A stretch of DNA of 64,000 nucleotides from CAZHCA01 sp964530825 (GTDB taxonomy: Bacteria > Bacteroidota > Bacteroidia > Chitinophagales > Saprospiraceae): positions 248,001 through 312,000 of the forward strand of contig CAZHCA010000001.1 in assembly GCA_964530825.1 (NCBI GenBank), in the 5' to 3' direction. Shown in pieces: positions 49,974 through 59,800 of the stretch (positions are counted from its first letter, which is position 1; every line of letters begins with the position of its first letter). The notes under the pieces are model-generated. The model worked only from the letters and a program-made list of their open reading frames with translations. It was not told the origin of the DNA and made no database searches. The translations under genes and the position numbers were made by a program.

Positions 49974-52900
49974 ATGAGATCAAACTACGCCATTAGTTTG
50001 CTATTGGCTGCTATGCTGGTTTCGCTGTCAATTTTTGCCCAGGAGGAAAATGTACGGTTGGGCCGGGGCAAGCTCCCTTTCAACGAAGGTTATTTTTCCG
50101 AATGGCAATGGCGCAATATCGGACCTTACCGGGGAGGACGTTGCGTAGCAGTTTGTGGCGTTGCCAACCAGCCCTTTACTTACTACATGGGCAGCACTGG
50201 AGGAGGCGTTTGGAAAACGGAAGATGCCGGCCAGACCTGGGCTAATATCTCCGACGGTTATTTTTCGGTAGGGTCGATCGGTGCAATTGCCGTAGCCCCT
50301 TCCGATCCGAATGTAATCTATGTAGGTACGGGCGAGCACGCCGTACGTGGGGTGATGACTACACACGGTGACGGCGTGTACCGGTCTACCGATGCAGGAG
50401 AAACTTGGGATTACATTGGCCTTCCCTTCTCGGAGCACATTGCCCGCATTATTGTGCATCCCGAGGATCCTCAGCGTGTCTATGTAGCCGTGCAGGGGAC
50501 GCTCTACCAGCCAAGCCAACACCGCGGCATCTATTATTCCGAAGACGGCGGTAAAACCTGGGATCAAAAACTCTACATCAGCGCGACTACCGGCGCTTCC
50601 GACCTAAGTATCAACCCGCAGAATCCACGAATTATGTATGCCGCTATGTGGGATCACAAGCGCACGCCTTGGAATATTCGTAGCGGCGGGCCAGGATCGG
50701 GGCTATACCGCTCTACCGACGGCGGGAACAACTGGGAAAAATTAGGCCAAGGCCTGCCCGAGGCGATGGGCAAAACTTCGATTGCCGTATCGCCGGCGGA
50801 CCCTAAACGCGTCTACGCAAATATTGAAGCGGCCAACGGAGGGGTTTTCGTGAGCCGCGATGGTGGCAATACCTGGATGCAAACCACCAACCACCGCACC
50901 ACGATTGCCCGTGCTTGGTACTACATCAAAGTCGTGCCCTCACCCATTGATCCGGAAACTATTTTTATCCTTAATGCGCCGCTTTTGCGCTCAATTGACG
51001 GCGGGCGGACGTTTGAGCAGATTTCTACCCCCCACACGGATCAACACGCCCTCTGGATTAATCCCCAAAATCCGGACTTTATGGTCCTGGGGAATGATGG
51101 CGGAGCAACCATTAGCATCAATGGTGGTAAGACCTGGTCTTCGCAGATGAATCAACCCACCGCTCAAGTGTATCGCATCAATGCCGATCATCGCTACCCA
51201 TACTATGTGTATGGTTCCCAGCAAGATAACACCTCTTTCGCTATTGCTAACCGAACCGATAATACTGCTATTGGGAGCAAAGACTGGTACTTGATTTCGG
51301 GAAGTGAAAGTGGGTTTATCGCGCTTGACCCATATGACCCAAGGTATGTTTTCAGTACCGGTTACCAGGGAAACGTCACGGTATTCGATCAGCAAACCGG
51401 CTCGCTGAAGGATGTAATGGCTTGCCCGAACCTTGGCCTGGCTAAGGCCCCCAAAGAACAGCGCTACCGGTTCAATTGGAATGCGCCTATCGTCACAGAT
51501 CCCCATCACCCAGAAGTAGTATACCACGGTGCCCAGGTCGTATTAAAAACGAATGATCGGGGGATGCATTGGGTACCCATTAGCCCCGACCTGACCCGCG
51601 ATCAGGAAGACCGGCAAGGCCCGGGTGGAGGCCCCTACACCAACGAAGGCGCCGGTGGGGAAAATTACAATACGATCAGTTATTTGGCTTGCTCGCCCCA
51701 CCGGGCGGGTGAAATTTGGGCTGGCACCGACGATGGCTTGCTCCACCTGACCCACAATGGGGGGGAAGATTGGCTGAACCTTTCTTTGCCGATCGACGAG
51801 GAAGGCATCGTAAACTGTGTTGAGGTGTCACCTCACCAGCCCGGTACGGCCTTTGTGGCAGTTACCCGTTATAAGTTTGGGGATAAGGCGCCCTACTTAT
51901 TTCGAACAACCGACTACGGGAAAACGTGGAAGCGGATCGTTCATAATTTGCCCAATAATGAATACGTCATGGCGGTGCGGGAAGACCCTGTACGACCCGG
52001 TTTGTTGTTTGCCGGCACCGTGTCGGGGGTTTATGTTTCGCTGGATCAGGGAGAAAACTGGCATTCCTTTCAACTCAACTTACCGGCTTGTCCGGTTACC
52101 GATATCAAAGTGCATGAGAATGATCTTCTGCTGTCTACCGCCGGTCGGGCCATCTGGATACTCGACGACATCAGTGCGCTTCAGCAAATCGGCGAAGCAC
52201 TGCCGGGCCAGCAAGCTTTCCTGTACCAACCTGACCCGGTCGTGCGTCGCGTCGCTTCGGGTATCGAGACTACTGTAATCGGAATGGGCGAAAACCCGGC
52301 AGTCGGACTGACGATCGATTATTTCCTGCCTCCGAAATTCGTGGACCAGCTTGTATCCCTGGACATTTTAACTGCCGATGGTCAACTGGTCCGGTCCTAT
52401 ACCAGTGAGCCCGACTCTAGTTTTGTTCGCTACGACGGCGGACCAAAACCACAACCGCCCCTAAGCACTAAAAGAGGTGTTAACCGTTTTTCCTGGGACT
52501 TGAGGCGCCAACCGCTTCCGGGGGTGACCAACACCTACATCCTGGGACGATACCAGGCCGGAACGGTCCCTCCCGGGGCTTATACATTAAGGCTTTACGT
52601 GAGCGGCGATACACTAGAAACACAGACCGAGGTGTTGCCCGACCCGCGCCTCGACCTGCCAGCATCGGTTTACCATGAGCAGGCCGTTTTTCTACAGCGC
52701 ATCGAACACGCCATCCGGGATATGCATCAGGCGGTCAATCAAATGCGTGACGTCAGGGAGCAAATTCGGCACATCATTCCGTTTCTCGAGAAATCTAAAA
52801 AAGAGCATCAGGAGTTGATTCAAAAAGGGCGAAAGGTGATGGAATGTATCGACCACTGGGAATTGGCCCTCGTACAACCAAAACAAGAAACGGCCCAGGA

Positions 52901-53141
52901 TGTAATTAACTATCCCAACCAATTGAGTGCAGAATTTATGGACCTTAAGCGACGGGTTGATACCCAAGATCCACGCCTTACCGAAGGCGTTAAACAGCGC
53001 TACCGGCAGTTGGAGGCAGAATGGCAAACCCATAAGGCGAAAATGCAGTCCATTCGCGAAGGGGAAATCGCTCAGTTTAATCGGATTTTTCGGGAAAAAG
53101 ATCTTCCGGCATTGATCATCCCAATGGCTACTGCTTTCTGA
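49974..53141 (+). CDS. Exported Asp-box beta-propeller protein (VPS10/sortilin-like)
   Basis: A 1055-residue exported protein. Signal peptide about 1-23 (ending SIFAQ). Residues about 30-720 form beta-propellers built from Asp-boxes; I count eleven S/T-x-D/N-x-G-x-x-W/F units (for example TEDAGQTW, STDAGETW, SEDGGKTW, SRDGGNTW, TTDYGKTW, SLDQGENW). The remainder has a beta-sandwich-like part (about 770-900, RFSWDLRRQPLPG) and a helical C-terminus (about 910-1055). I see no type IX C-terminal sorting domain. Such WD40/YVTN/BNR-like proteins are often annotated as glycosyl hydrolases without evidence; ligand and activity are unknown. Confidence 0.85.
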   Translation: MRSNYAISLLLAAMLVSLSIFAQEENVRLGRGKLPFNEGYFSEWQWRNIGPYRGGRCVAVCGVANQPFTYYMGSTGGGVWKTEDAGQTWANISDGYFSVGSIGAIAVAPSDPNVIYVGTGEHAVRGVMTTHGDGVYRSTDAGETWDYIGLPFSEHIARIIVHPEDPQRVYVAVQGTLYQPSQHRGIYYSEDGGKTWDQKLYISATTGASDLSINPQNPRIMYAAMWDHKRTPWNIRSGGPGSGLYRSTDGGNNWEKLGQGLPEAMGKTSIAVSPADPKRVYANIEAANGGVFVSRDGGNTWMQTTNHRTTIARAWYYIKVVPSPIDPETIFILNAPLLRSIDGGRTFEQISTPHTDQHALWINPQNPDFMVLGNDGGATISINGGKTWSSQMNQPTAQVYRINADHRYPYYVYGSQQDNTSFAIANRTDNTAIGSKDWYLISGSESGFIALDPYDPRYVFSTGYQGNVTVFDQQTGSLKDVMACPNLGLAKAPKEQRYRFNWNAPIVTDPHHPEVVYHGAQVVLKTNDRGMHWVPISPDLTRDQEDRQGPGGGPYTNEGAGGENYNTISYLACSPHRAGEIWAGTDDGLLHLTHNGGEDWLNLSLPIDEEGIVNCVEVSPHQPGTAFVAVTRYKFGDKAPYLFRTTDYGKTWKRIVHNLPNNEYVMAVREDPVRPGLLFAGTVSGVYVSLDQGENWHSFQLNLPACPVTDIKVHENDLLLSTAGRAIWILDDISALQQIGEALPGQQAFLYQPDPVVRRVASGIETTVIGMGENPAVGLTIDYFLPPKFVDQLVSLDILTADGQLVRSYTSEPDSSFVRYDGGPKPQPPLSTKRGVNRFSWDLRRQPLPGVTNTYILGRYQAGTVPPGAYTLRLYVSGDTLETQTEVLPDPRLDLPASVYHEQAVFLQRIEHAIRDMHQAVNQMRDVREQIRHIIPFLEKSKKEHQELIQKGRKVMECIDHWELALVQPKQETAQDVINYPNQLSAEFMDLKRRVDTQDPRLTEGVKQRYRQLEAEWQTHKAKMQSIREGEIAQFNRIFREKDLPALIIPMATAF

Positions 53142-53208
53142 TTTATGGAATGTTAGCGTCTTTTCTGCTTTTTTACCCTTTACTGGCGAGTAGTAACGTG
53201 ATCCTTAT

Positions 53209-53216
53209 TATTTTTG
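53209..53216 (+). promoter_or_regulatory. Putative -7 promoter box for the 54-residue membrane protein
   Basis: TATTTTTG matches TAnnTTTG, 17 nt before the ATG at 53234, which supports that start over an earlier in-frame one at 53150. Confidence 0.4.
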
Positions 53217-53233
53217 CTACAAATAGCGTAAAT

Positions 53234-53398
53234 ATGGAAACGACAAACAAGAACTCCTCTAACAACCTGCTGAACTGGGGGATCTTTCTGGTCTCTACGG
53301 CGGTGATGGTTGCTATGCTCATTTTCATTGATGAATGGTTTTGGCTAGCCTTGCCCTTCTCGCTGACGTATCTGGCAAAAGCCCTGAATGCCATTTAG
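53234..53398 (+). CDS. Small membrane protein (54 residues), unrecognised
   Basis: A 54-residue protein METTNKNSSNNLLNWG... with a polar Asn/Ser-rich N-tail and one or two hydrophobic helices (about 13-32 and 34-48), so a small inner-membrane protein. The frame is open from 53150, but a -7 box at 53209 and the character of the residues favour the ATG at 53234. A very strong hairpin terminator follows 23 nt after the stop, making this a compact stand-alone unit. I do not recognise a family. Confidence 0.6.
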   Translation: METTNKNSSNNLLNWGIFLVSTAVMVAMLIFIDEWFWLALPFSLTYLAKALNAI

Positions 53399-53421
53399 CT
53401 AAAGAGGGTACCGATCAAGAT

Positions 53422-53460
53422 AAAAAAGCCGTTCTGCAAAGCTTGCAGAACGGCTTTTTT
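53422..53460. terminator. Strong bidirectional terminator
   Basis: An 18-bp perfect stem with a 3-base loop (AGC). GCCGTTCTGCAA pairs with TTGCAGAACGGC, flanked by six A on the left and six T on the right, so it can act on both strands between convergent genes. Confidence 0.9.
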
Positions 53461-53478
53461 GTAGTGCAAATTGGGCCA

Positions 53479-54102
53479 CTACTTCGTTTTGATGGTGCAT
53501 CCGATCGCTTTCGTCAGTGAGGGTTCGGGAGACTTGCCTTCTTCCATTGCGGCAATGGCATTAGCCACAAATTTTTCTTTGACATTATCCGAACTTTGCG
53601 GATTATCGTCAATGGCGCCGATATAACGAACCTTGCGATCTTTGTCCAGTAGGAACACGTGCGGAGTGCGTGTAGCACCGTATTGAGGGTATACCTTTTG
53701 ACCATCATCGAACAGATAGGGAAAATCAAACCCTTTTTCTTTCGCGCGCTGTTTCATGGCGTCGGGTGCATCGCCGGGTTTTACGTCCGGATCGTTGGGC
53801 ATGATGGCGATCACCGGCCAGCCCTTGTCGGTATACATTTCGTCGAGTTCAATAATACGGTCTTCGTACATCACAGCGTAGGGGCAGGTATTGCAGGTGA
53901 AAATAACGATGTAGCCATTTACATCTTTGTAGTCACTCAAGCTGACAGTATTGCCAGTAATAGCATCTTGTAATTTAAAATCAGGAGCGGTATCACCGAC
54001 GGAAAGACCGTCCGGAGCTTGGTTTTCGAAATTGGTGGTTACTGCTGTAAATAACAGGCCAGCCGCGAGTAAGACAAATGAAATGCCGATTACCTTCTTC
54101 AT
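53479..54102 (-). CDS. Thioredoxin-fold (redoxin/AhpC-TSA) family protein
   Basis: A 207-residue exported or membrane-anchored redoxin. N-terminal hydrophobic helix (5-21), then GDTAPDFKLQDAITGNTVSLSDYKD and IVIFTCNTCPYAVMYEDRI. The CxxC is C70-N-T-C73, followed by the conserved Pro-Tyr of this subgroup. ATRTPHVFLLDKDRKVRYIGAIDDNP carries the cis-proline loop. It resembles Bacteroidota thioredoxin-family proteins annotated as redoxins; the natural partner is unknown. A -7 box candidate lies 45 nt upstream. It is in the same orientation as the TlpA-like gene, 83 nt downstream of it. Confidence 0.9.
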   Translation of the reverse strand: MKKVIGISFVLLAAGLLFTAVTTNFENQAPDGLSVGDTAPDFKLQDAITGNTVSLSDYKDVNGYIVIFTCNTCPYAVMYEDRIIELDEMYTDKGWPVIAIMPNDPDVKPGDAPDAMKQRAKEKGFDFPYLFDDGQKVYPQYGATRTPHVFLLDKDRKVRYIGAIDDNPQSSDNVKEKFVANAIAAMEEGKSPEPSLTKAIGCTIKTK

Positions 54103-54146
54103 TAGTTATATTTTTTGGTAATACGAATTATGGTTCTCCGAAGAAC

Positions 54147-54154
54147 CAAAACTA
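54147..54154 (-). promoter_or_regulatory. Putative -7 promoter box for the redoxin gene
   Basis: The minus strand reads TAGTTTTG, matching TAnnTTTG, 45 nt upstream of the ATG at 54102. Confidence 0.35.
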
Positions 54155-54185
54155 AAATGCAAAATAATGATTTGGGAATTGCTGA

Positions 54186-54770
54186 TTACAGTATAGCCGA
54201 TACCATATTCGCCAACTCCTCGTAACTGGCGAATTGCTCGCCATGAAAGGCTTGGTTATCGCCCTTGTAAATGACGGTAGCCGGTATAGCGCCACTCCAT
54301 TCTGGGGTTACCCGGTCGATCCAGTCATTGTATTTTCCGTCGAGCAGGACCATCACATCGGATTTGAGCTGCTGTTTCTCCAAAAATGGTTTGAGTTTTT
54401 TTTCCAGTTGGTTTTCAAAATCAAGGCTTACCAGGATCACCCGGACCTTTTCCTTATCATAGGCATTACGAAGTTGCTCAAAATACGGCAACTCCGCTAC
54501 GCAAGGTTTGCACCAGGTTGCCCAAAAGTTGATGACGTAAGTCGTATCATTTTTTTTGCTAAAAATAGGGGCTATGTCATCGAAGGTCCCGAAAATGGGA
54601 ACGCCCAGCCCTAAGGTATCAGCGGGATGTTTACCGGTAATCTCCTTAACGGATGCTTCCTCGCTGGGCGCTGTTGCTTGATCCATTGGCGATGAAGGAG
54701 TGTTTTGACACCCGGCTAGCGCTAAAAGGGCTACCACGCCATGGAGAAATACTTTGGGGAACGTAAACAT
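54186..54770 (-). CDS. TlpA-like thiol-disulfide oxidoreductase lipoprotein
   Basis: A 194-residue lipoprotein (lipid-attachment C21 after ALLALAGC) with a thioredoxin domain from about residue 60: YVINFWATWCKPCVAELPYFEQL with active-site C87 and C90, and GAIPATVIYKGDNQAF with the cis-proline. It should reduce or exchange periplasmic disulfides, for example in cytochrome c maturation or envelope protein folding, though no such substrates are adjacent. Standard TlpA length after the linker. Confidence 0.92.
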   Translation of the reverse strand: MFTFPKVFLHGVVALLALAGCQNTPSSPMDQATAPSEEASVKEITGKHPADTLGLGVPIFGTFDDIAPIFSKKNDTTYVINFWATWCKPCVAELPYFEQLRNAYDKEKVRVILVSLDFENQLEKKLKPFLEKQQLKSDVMVLLDGKYNDWIDRVTPEWSGAIPATVIYKGDNQAFHGEQFASYEELANMVSAIL

Positions 54771-54861
54771 AAAAAGGTTGCTGTTTAATGTTTGGGCTCA
54801 ATATACCCAATGTCGATGTTAAATTTCGTTAAGGTCTGTACGGAAGCGAAAATGGTTGTTC

Positions 54862-56664
54862 TTAATACCCCTTGGACATCTTTTCTGTGACCTCTGCCCG
54901 ACGTCCGAGCCAATACGATAAGCTGGCCTGGCACTGTTCCATCTGAATGCGGTCCCCCGGATCTCCTGAATCAGAAAACTGCTCAGCTGCATCTTCCCCT
55001 TGGGTGCGCAGCTCTTGAATTTTGCGATCGATTTCCTGCAGGTTAAAATATTCGACGGCCCCCGTCCTGCGGTCTACGTGTTTAATGGTGAAATTCATAT
55101 CTCCGCTGGAAGGTGCATTGGGCGTTGATTGTGTTGTGGAGTCACTCGACCGGTTAGTAAATAGCCCCCCCAAGTCGGTCTTCTGGCTTTGCTGTCGTGG
55201 TCGCTGACGGTAATAGCGGTTGGCAGTTGATTTTTTCTTTTTTTGACGCTCAGGCTGGGCCTGAGGGCGTTGGCCCGGGGCTGGTTGGTTTTCAAGGGCT
55301 TCTTTAATCAACTCCTGGTAGAGTGGCTCGAACTCTTTAAGCGTATCATCATCGGCAGAGGAGGAATCCGGCGATCTTTCTGGGGCCTCTCGTTTTGGAG
55401 GTGGCTGCCTTCTTTTCCTATCGGGTTGGTTTTCCGTTGGCTGGTCTACCTTCCCAGCAGAAGTTGAGCGTGTACGGCCTCCTTCCGCTCTTTTTTTTTG
55501 CCCAGCTCCCCGATTTTCGGACGAAGAGGGTGTGCGTGGGGATCCGTTTTGGGGGCGGTAGTCTATGATATGTTCTTCACCTGGGTGGGGCTCCAGCTCA
55601 GGTAATAACTGGTAGCGACGGCGTACAAAATTGATCAGGTGCCTGGACAAATAAGTGTAAGGATAATTGAGCAGCTCAATAAAGATGGGTGTTTGGAAAT
55701 CGTTACTGCCCAGCATGATCTGTCGCCGGATACCGGATTTGAAATAAAATACTTCCAAGAAACCGGTGATTAAAATGACCAGTACAACCGACCAGGCCGC
55801 GAATCCGGCAATCAATGAGCTGATGGTAGTGGCGAATGCCTGGTTTTCCGCCTGGATGCGCTCATTTTCCGCTTGTAAGGAGTTTTTGGATTGGCTGTGC
55901 TCCTCCTTAGCCACTTGCTCGCTTTCCAGTTTCCATTGTTCCAGTGCAGCGAGTTCGGCGTTGCGCTTTGCGGTCAGGTTGCGGACGCCCTCTGCCTTTT
56001 TGGTTTGTAATTGGGCATTTTGTTCTTCGTAGTTGTTGATACGCGTGGTGTAACGGCGGCCGTAGATGCGTTCCTTTTCCCGGTAGTTCTCAATTTTCTG
56101 GAGATTTCCTTCAATTTGATTCTGGTAGTATTGGCGCTCCGCTTCAATAAGATCATCAAAACGCCGGTTGATGTCGTTACGCTGGGTTTCGTAAGACTGA
56201 TGAATGCGTTCTACTTCGGCTAAATAGGCCTGGGAGACTTCCCGGGTATCGTGTAGCTCGATTTTGGGAGCAGCCCGCTTAACCGAGTTGCGGGTAGCGA
56301 CCTGCGACATATAGAAAGAATAGGCGGTCAGGCCGAAAGCCAGGCAGCTCACTAGTAGTAAGGAGAAAAAATTCAGCCCTCTGTGATAGCGATTGAGGAA
56401 GGACCGGAAAACGTAAGACCAGGTTTCGCGGATCCCGATCTCGGCAGGAGCTACCAGAGTAAGTGCCAGCAGCGCCAGAATGCCGTAGGCCAAAACGGGG
56501 TGCAGGCTATCTAACCAATCGCTGAAATAAATGCGCAAACCTAGCAATGCCGTAGCACCACTCAGAACCTGCAAACCGGCTACGATGTAGCCCGCTTTGC
56601 GGGCCATGGTGGCTTCGTGATTGAATAACTCCTTGTTCTCGGGTCTGGATAACCTGATTTTCAT
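54862..56664 (-). CDS. Unrecognised coiled-coil membrane protein with disordered basic region
   Basis: About 600 residues, not assignable to a family. Layout: TM helices at about 24-44, 56-73 and 98-120; a long charged coiled coil (about 140-278, rich in Glu/Gln/Arg/Asn); a fourth TM helix (about 280-306); a Pro/Gln/Lys/Arg-rich low-complexity region (about 355-510); and a C-terminal piece (about 510-600, MNFTIKHVDRRTGAVEYFNLQEIDRKIQEL). With four TMs, the coiled coil between TM3 and TM4 would face one side and the disordered tail the opposite. ATG 56664 is used; a TTG six codons earlier is possible. It lies downstream of dnaE on the same strand, without obvious functional link. Confidence 0.7.
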   Translation of the reverse strand: MKIRLSRPENKELFNHEATMARKAGYIVAGLQVLSGATALLGLRIYFSDWLDSLHPVLAYGILALLALTLVAPAEIGIRETWSYVFRSFLNRYHRGLNFFSLLLVSCLAFGLTAYSFYMSQVATRNSVKRAAPKIELHDTREVSQAYLAEVERIHQSYETQRNDINRRFDDLIEAERQYYQNQIEGNLQKIENYREKERIYGRRYTTRINNYEEQNAQLQTKKAEGVRNLTAKRNAELAALEQWKLESEQVAKEEHSQSKNSLQAENERIQAENQAFATTISSLIAGFAAWSVVLVILITGFLEVFYFKSGIRRQIMLGSNDFQTPIFIELLNYPYTYLSRHLINFVRRRYQLLPELEPHPGEEHIIDYRPQNGSPRTPSSSENRGAGQKKRAEGGRTRSTSAGKVDQPTENQPDRKRRQPPPKREAPERSPDSSSADDDTLKEFEPLYQELIKEALENQPAPGQRPQAQPERQKKKKSTANRYYRQRPRQQSQKTDLGGLFTNRSSDSTTQSTPNAPSSGDMNFTIKHVDRRTGAVEYFNLQEIDRKIQELRTQGEDAAEQFSDSGDPGDRIQMEQCQASLSYWLGRRAEVTEKMSKGY

Positions 56665-56805
56665 CCCATCTGGTTTAGGCAACCCGAAAGGTTAAGCGGG
56701 TTGTAAACAAATAAGTTGGATTACAACCGTAAAATAAAACAAAAAATTTTAAATAAACAAATTGATAGGTTTGCGATTAGCTGCTTAAATCAAAGAGTTG
56801 GATGT

Positions 56806-59800
56806 CTAATTATTGATGACGTAAGGAATGCCCAGTTTTTCCAACGTTTCAACAAAAGTATTGTCGGCAGTGACTTTACGTTCTTTGGCAATCATTTGCA
56901 GGCGCAATTTCCTGCTGTGATCCAGGAACTCGATTTTAAGCCGGTGGGCGCCCCGGCGGTTGTTGCAGAGTTCATCCAGCTCCTGCACTAAGTCGGGCGA
57001 AAGCTCGTGCAACACTAAGCGCAAGGTGATGGAGTTGGTCAGGTCTTTAGCAATACCCTCCAGGAGCCGAATATCGGTAACCTTGAATTCCAATTGATCA
57101 TCTTTGCCCCAACTCTTTTGGTATTTCCCCTTGAAGAAAAGGGCCTTACCTTCTTCCAGCAGATGTTTAAATTTTTGGTAATCTTCCCCGAAAAGTTTGA
57201 ATTCCAGAATCCCATCGTAATCGCTGACTTCAAAGATGCCCCAGCCGTTTCCGTTTTTACTGATGCGGTGGGTTGCACGCGTTATCATACCCGCGAGCTG
57301 GTAGCCGGAGCGATTTTGCTGGGGCCTTACCTGGCTCAAAGGACAGGTGACAAAGTGTTTTACTTCGAGGCGGTAGTCATCCAACGGATGACCACTTACG
57401 TAAATACCAGTGACCTCCTTTTCCCGGCTCAACAGCTCGACCAGAGGCCAGGGGTTACAGTCCGGTATGACCGGTTCGGGGATCAGCACCTCTTCCGTAG
57501 CTCCGAACAAAGAGTTTACGGCCTCTGCTTTCTGGGACTGGTAAGCCTGACCGTACCGCACAGCATGCTCGATCAGGGTGTCATATTTTTCTGAGGGTAC
57601 AAAATATTGTGCGCGGTGGGTGCCCTCAAAACAGTCGAAGGCGCCGCCTAGGGCTAGGCTTTCCAATACCTTTTTATTCACGGCCCGTAGCGAAAGTCGC
57701 CGCACCAGGTCAAAAATATTCAGGAAAATACCGTTTTCAGAGCGCTCCTTCAGGATCTCTTCCACCGGACCTTCTCCTACACCCTTCAGGGCGGATAGGC
57801 CAAAGCGGATGTAACCTTCTTCGTTTACCGAAAACTTGGAAATACTTTCATTGACACTCGGACCGAGTACCTTCAGGCCCATGCGTTGGCACTCCTGCAA
57901 AAAAAAGGTGAGTTTGGAAATGTCGTTCTTGTTGTGCGTAAGCACGGAAGCCATAAACTCGGCTGGATAATTCGCCTTGAGATAGGCGGTCTGGAACGCC
58001 ACAAAGGCATAGCAAGTAGAGTGGGATTTATTGAAGGCATAAGAGGCAAAAGCCTCCCAGTCTTTCCAGATTTTGTCGAGCTTTTCCTTGCGGTGTCCGC
58101 GTTCTTGTCCCCCTTCGATGAACTTAGGGTAAAGCATATCGATGATGTGCTTCTTCTTTTTGCCCATACCCTTACGGAGCATGTCGGCCTGTCCCTTCGT
58201 GAATCCGGCAAGCTTCTGGGAAAGCAACATGACCTGCTCCTGGTAGACCGTAATGCCGTAGGTATCTTTGAGATACTCTTCCATTTCCGGGAGGTCGTAA
58301 GTGATGGGTTCCCGCCCGTGCTTACGTGCGATAAAGTTGGGAATATATTCCAGTGGTCCGGGCCGGTAGAGGGCATTCATAGCGATGAGGTCATCGAACT
58401 TGGTGGGTACCAGTTCGCGCATGTACTTTTGCATGCCCGGACTTTCATATTGGAAAATGCCAACTGTTTCGCCGCGCTGGAAAAGCTGGTAAGTGGCCTC
58501 GTCTTCCAGCGATACTGCTTCGGGATCGATTTCGACCCCACGCGTTTGCCGGATCAGGGCAACGGCGTCTTTGATGATGGACAAGGTCTTCAGCCCCAGG
58601 AAGTCCATCTTGAGCAGGCCGGCATCTTCGGCTACGCTGTTGTCGAACTGGGAAACCAACATACTAGAATCCTTATCGACTTTTACCGGCACGTATTTGG
58701 TGATCTCGTCAGGCGTAATAACCACTCCGCAGGCGTGAATTCCCGTATTGCGGACCGAACCTTCCAGCTTGCGGGCCGTGCGGATCATTTCACCGATGTG
58801 GTCTTCACCTGCTGCCAGGTCGCGAAAGCGGTATCCTTTCTCTAGCTCTTCGGAGTTCAGTACATTTTTCAGTTTCTCCGAGATATCCTGTTCGGCCAAT
58901 ACGGCTTTCAGGCTTGCTTTCAAATGGTTGGGAAATGTCTTGGCTACCCGATCGACTTCGTCGAGGGGAATATTCATGACCCGGCCCACATCCCGCAGCG
59001 ATAGCTTGGCGGCCATTGTGCCGTAGGTGACGATCTGGGCTACCTGGTTGCGGCCGTATTTATCGATAACGTAGTCAATCACTTTCTGTCGGCCTTCGTC
59101 GTCGAAGTCAATATCTATATCGGGCATGGATACGCGCTCCGGATTGAGAAAGCGCTCAAACAGCAGATCGTATTTGATGGGATCGACATTGGTGATCCCC
59201 AGGCAGTACGCCACAGCCGAACCCGCTGCCGAGCCCCGACCCGGACCGACCGAAACGCCCATTTCCCGGGCCGTATTGGTGAAATCTTGCACGATCAGGA
59301 AATATCCCGGATAGCCGGATTGCTCGATTACGGAGAGCTCGAAGTCAAGTCGCTCCCGGATGGGCGGAGTGATATCGCCGTAGCGTACACGCGCTCCTTC
59401 GAACGCCAGGTGGCGCAAGTAGCTGTTTTGGTCTTTAAAACCCTTAGGAAGCGGGTAAGCGGGTAGCAGCACGTCGCGCGCCAACTCCAGCGTGTCAACC
59501 TTGTCGTAAATCTCCATGGTATTATCCAGCGACTCGGGTACGTCACCGAAGAGTTGCTCCATCTGAGATTTAGTCTTAAAGAAAAAGTCGGAGCTTGGAA
59601 AGCGAAAGCGCTTTTCTTCTTCCAGGTGACTGCTCGTGTTAATGCAAAGTAGAATATCGTGGGGTAGGGCGTCTTCTTCGTTGAGATAGTGCGAATCGTT
59701 GGTGGAAATCACCTTGATATCGTACTGCTTGGCGAAGCGGAGCAACTGCTGGTTCACGTCTTCCTGACTTACGCCCAGGCCGTCGATATTTTCCAGCCCT

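Noticed and set aside
57886..58845. A 319-codon plus-strand frame opposite dnaE
   Set aside because: It lies wholly antisense to conserved dnaE coding sequence and its translation resembles no family; it is a by-product of dnaE codon use.
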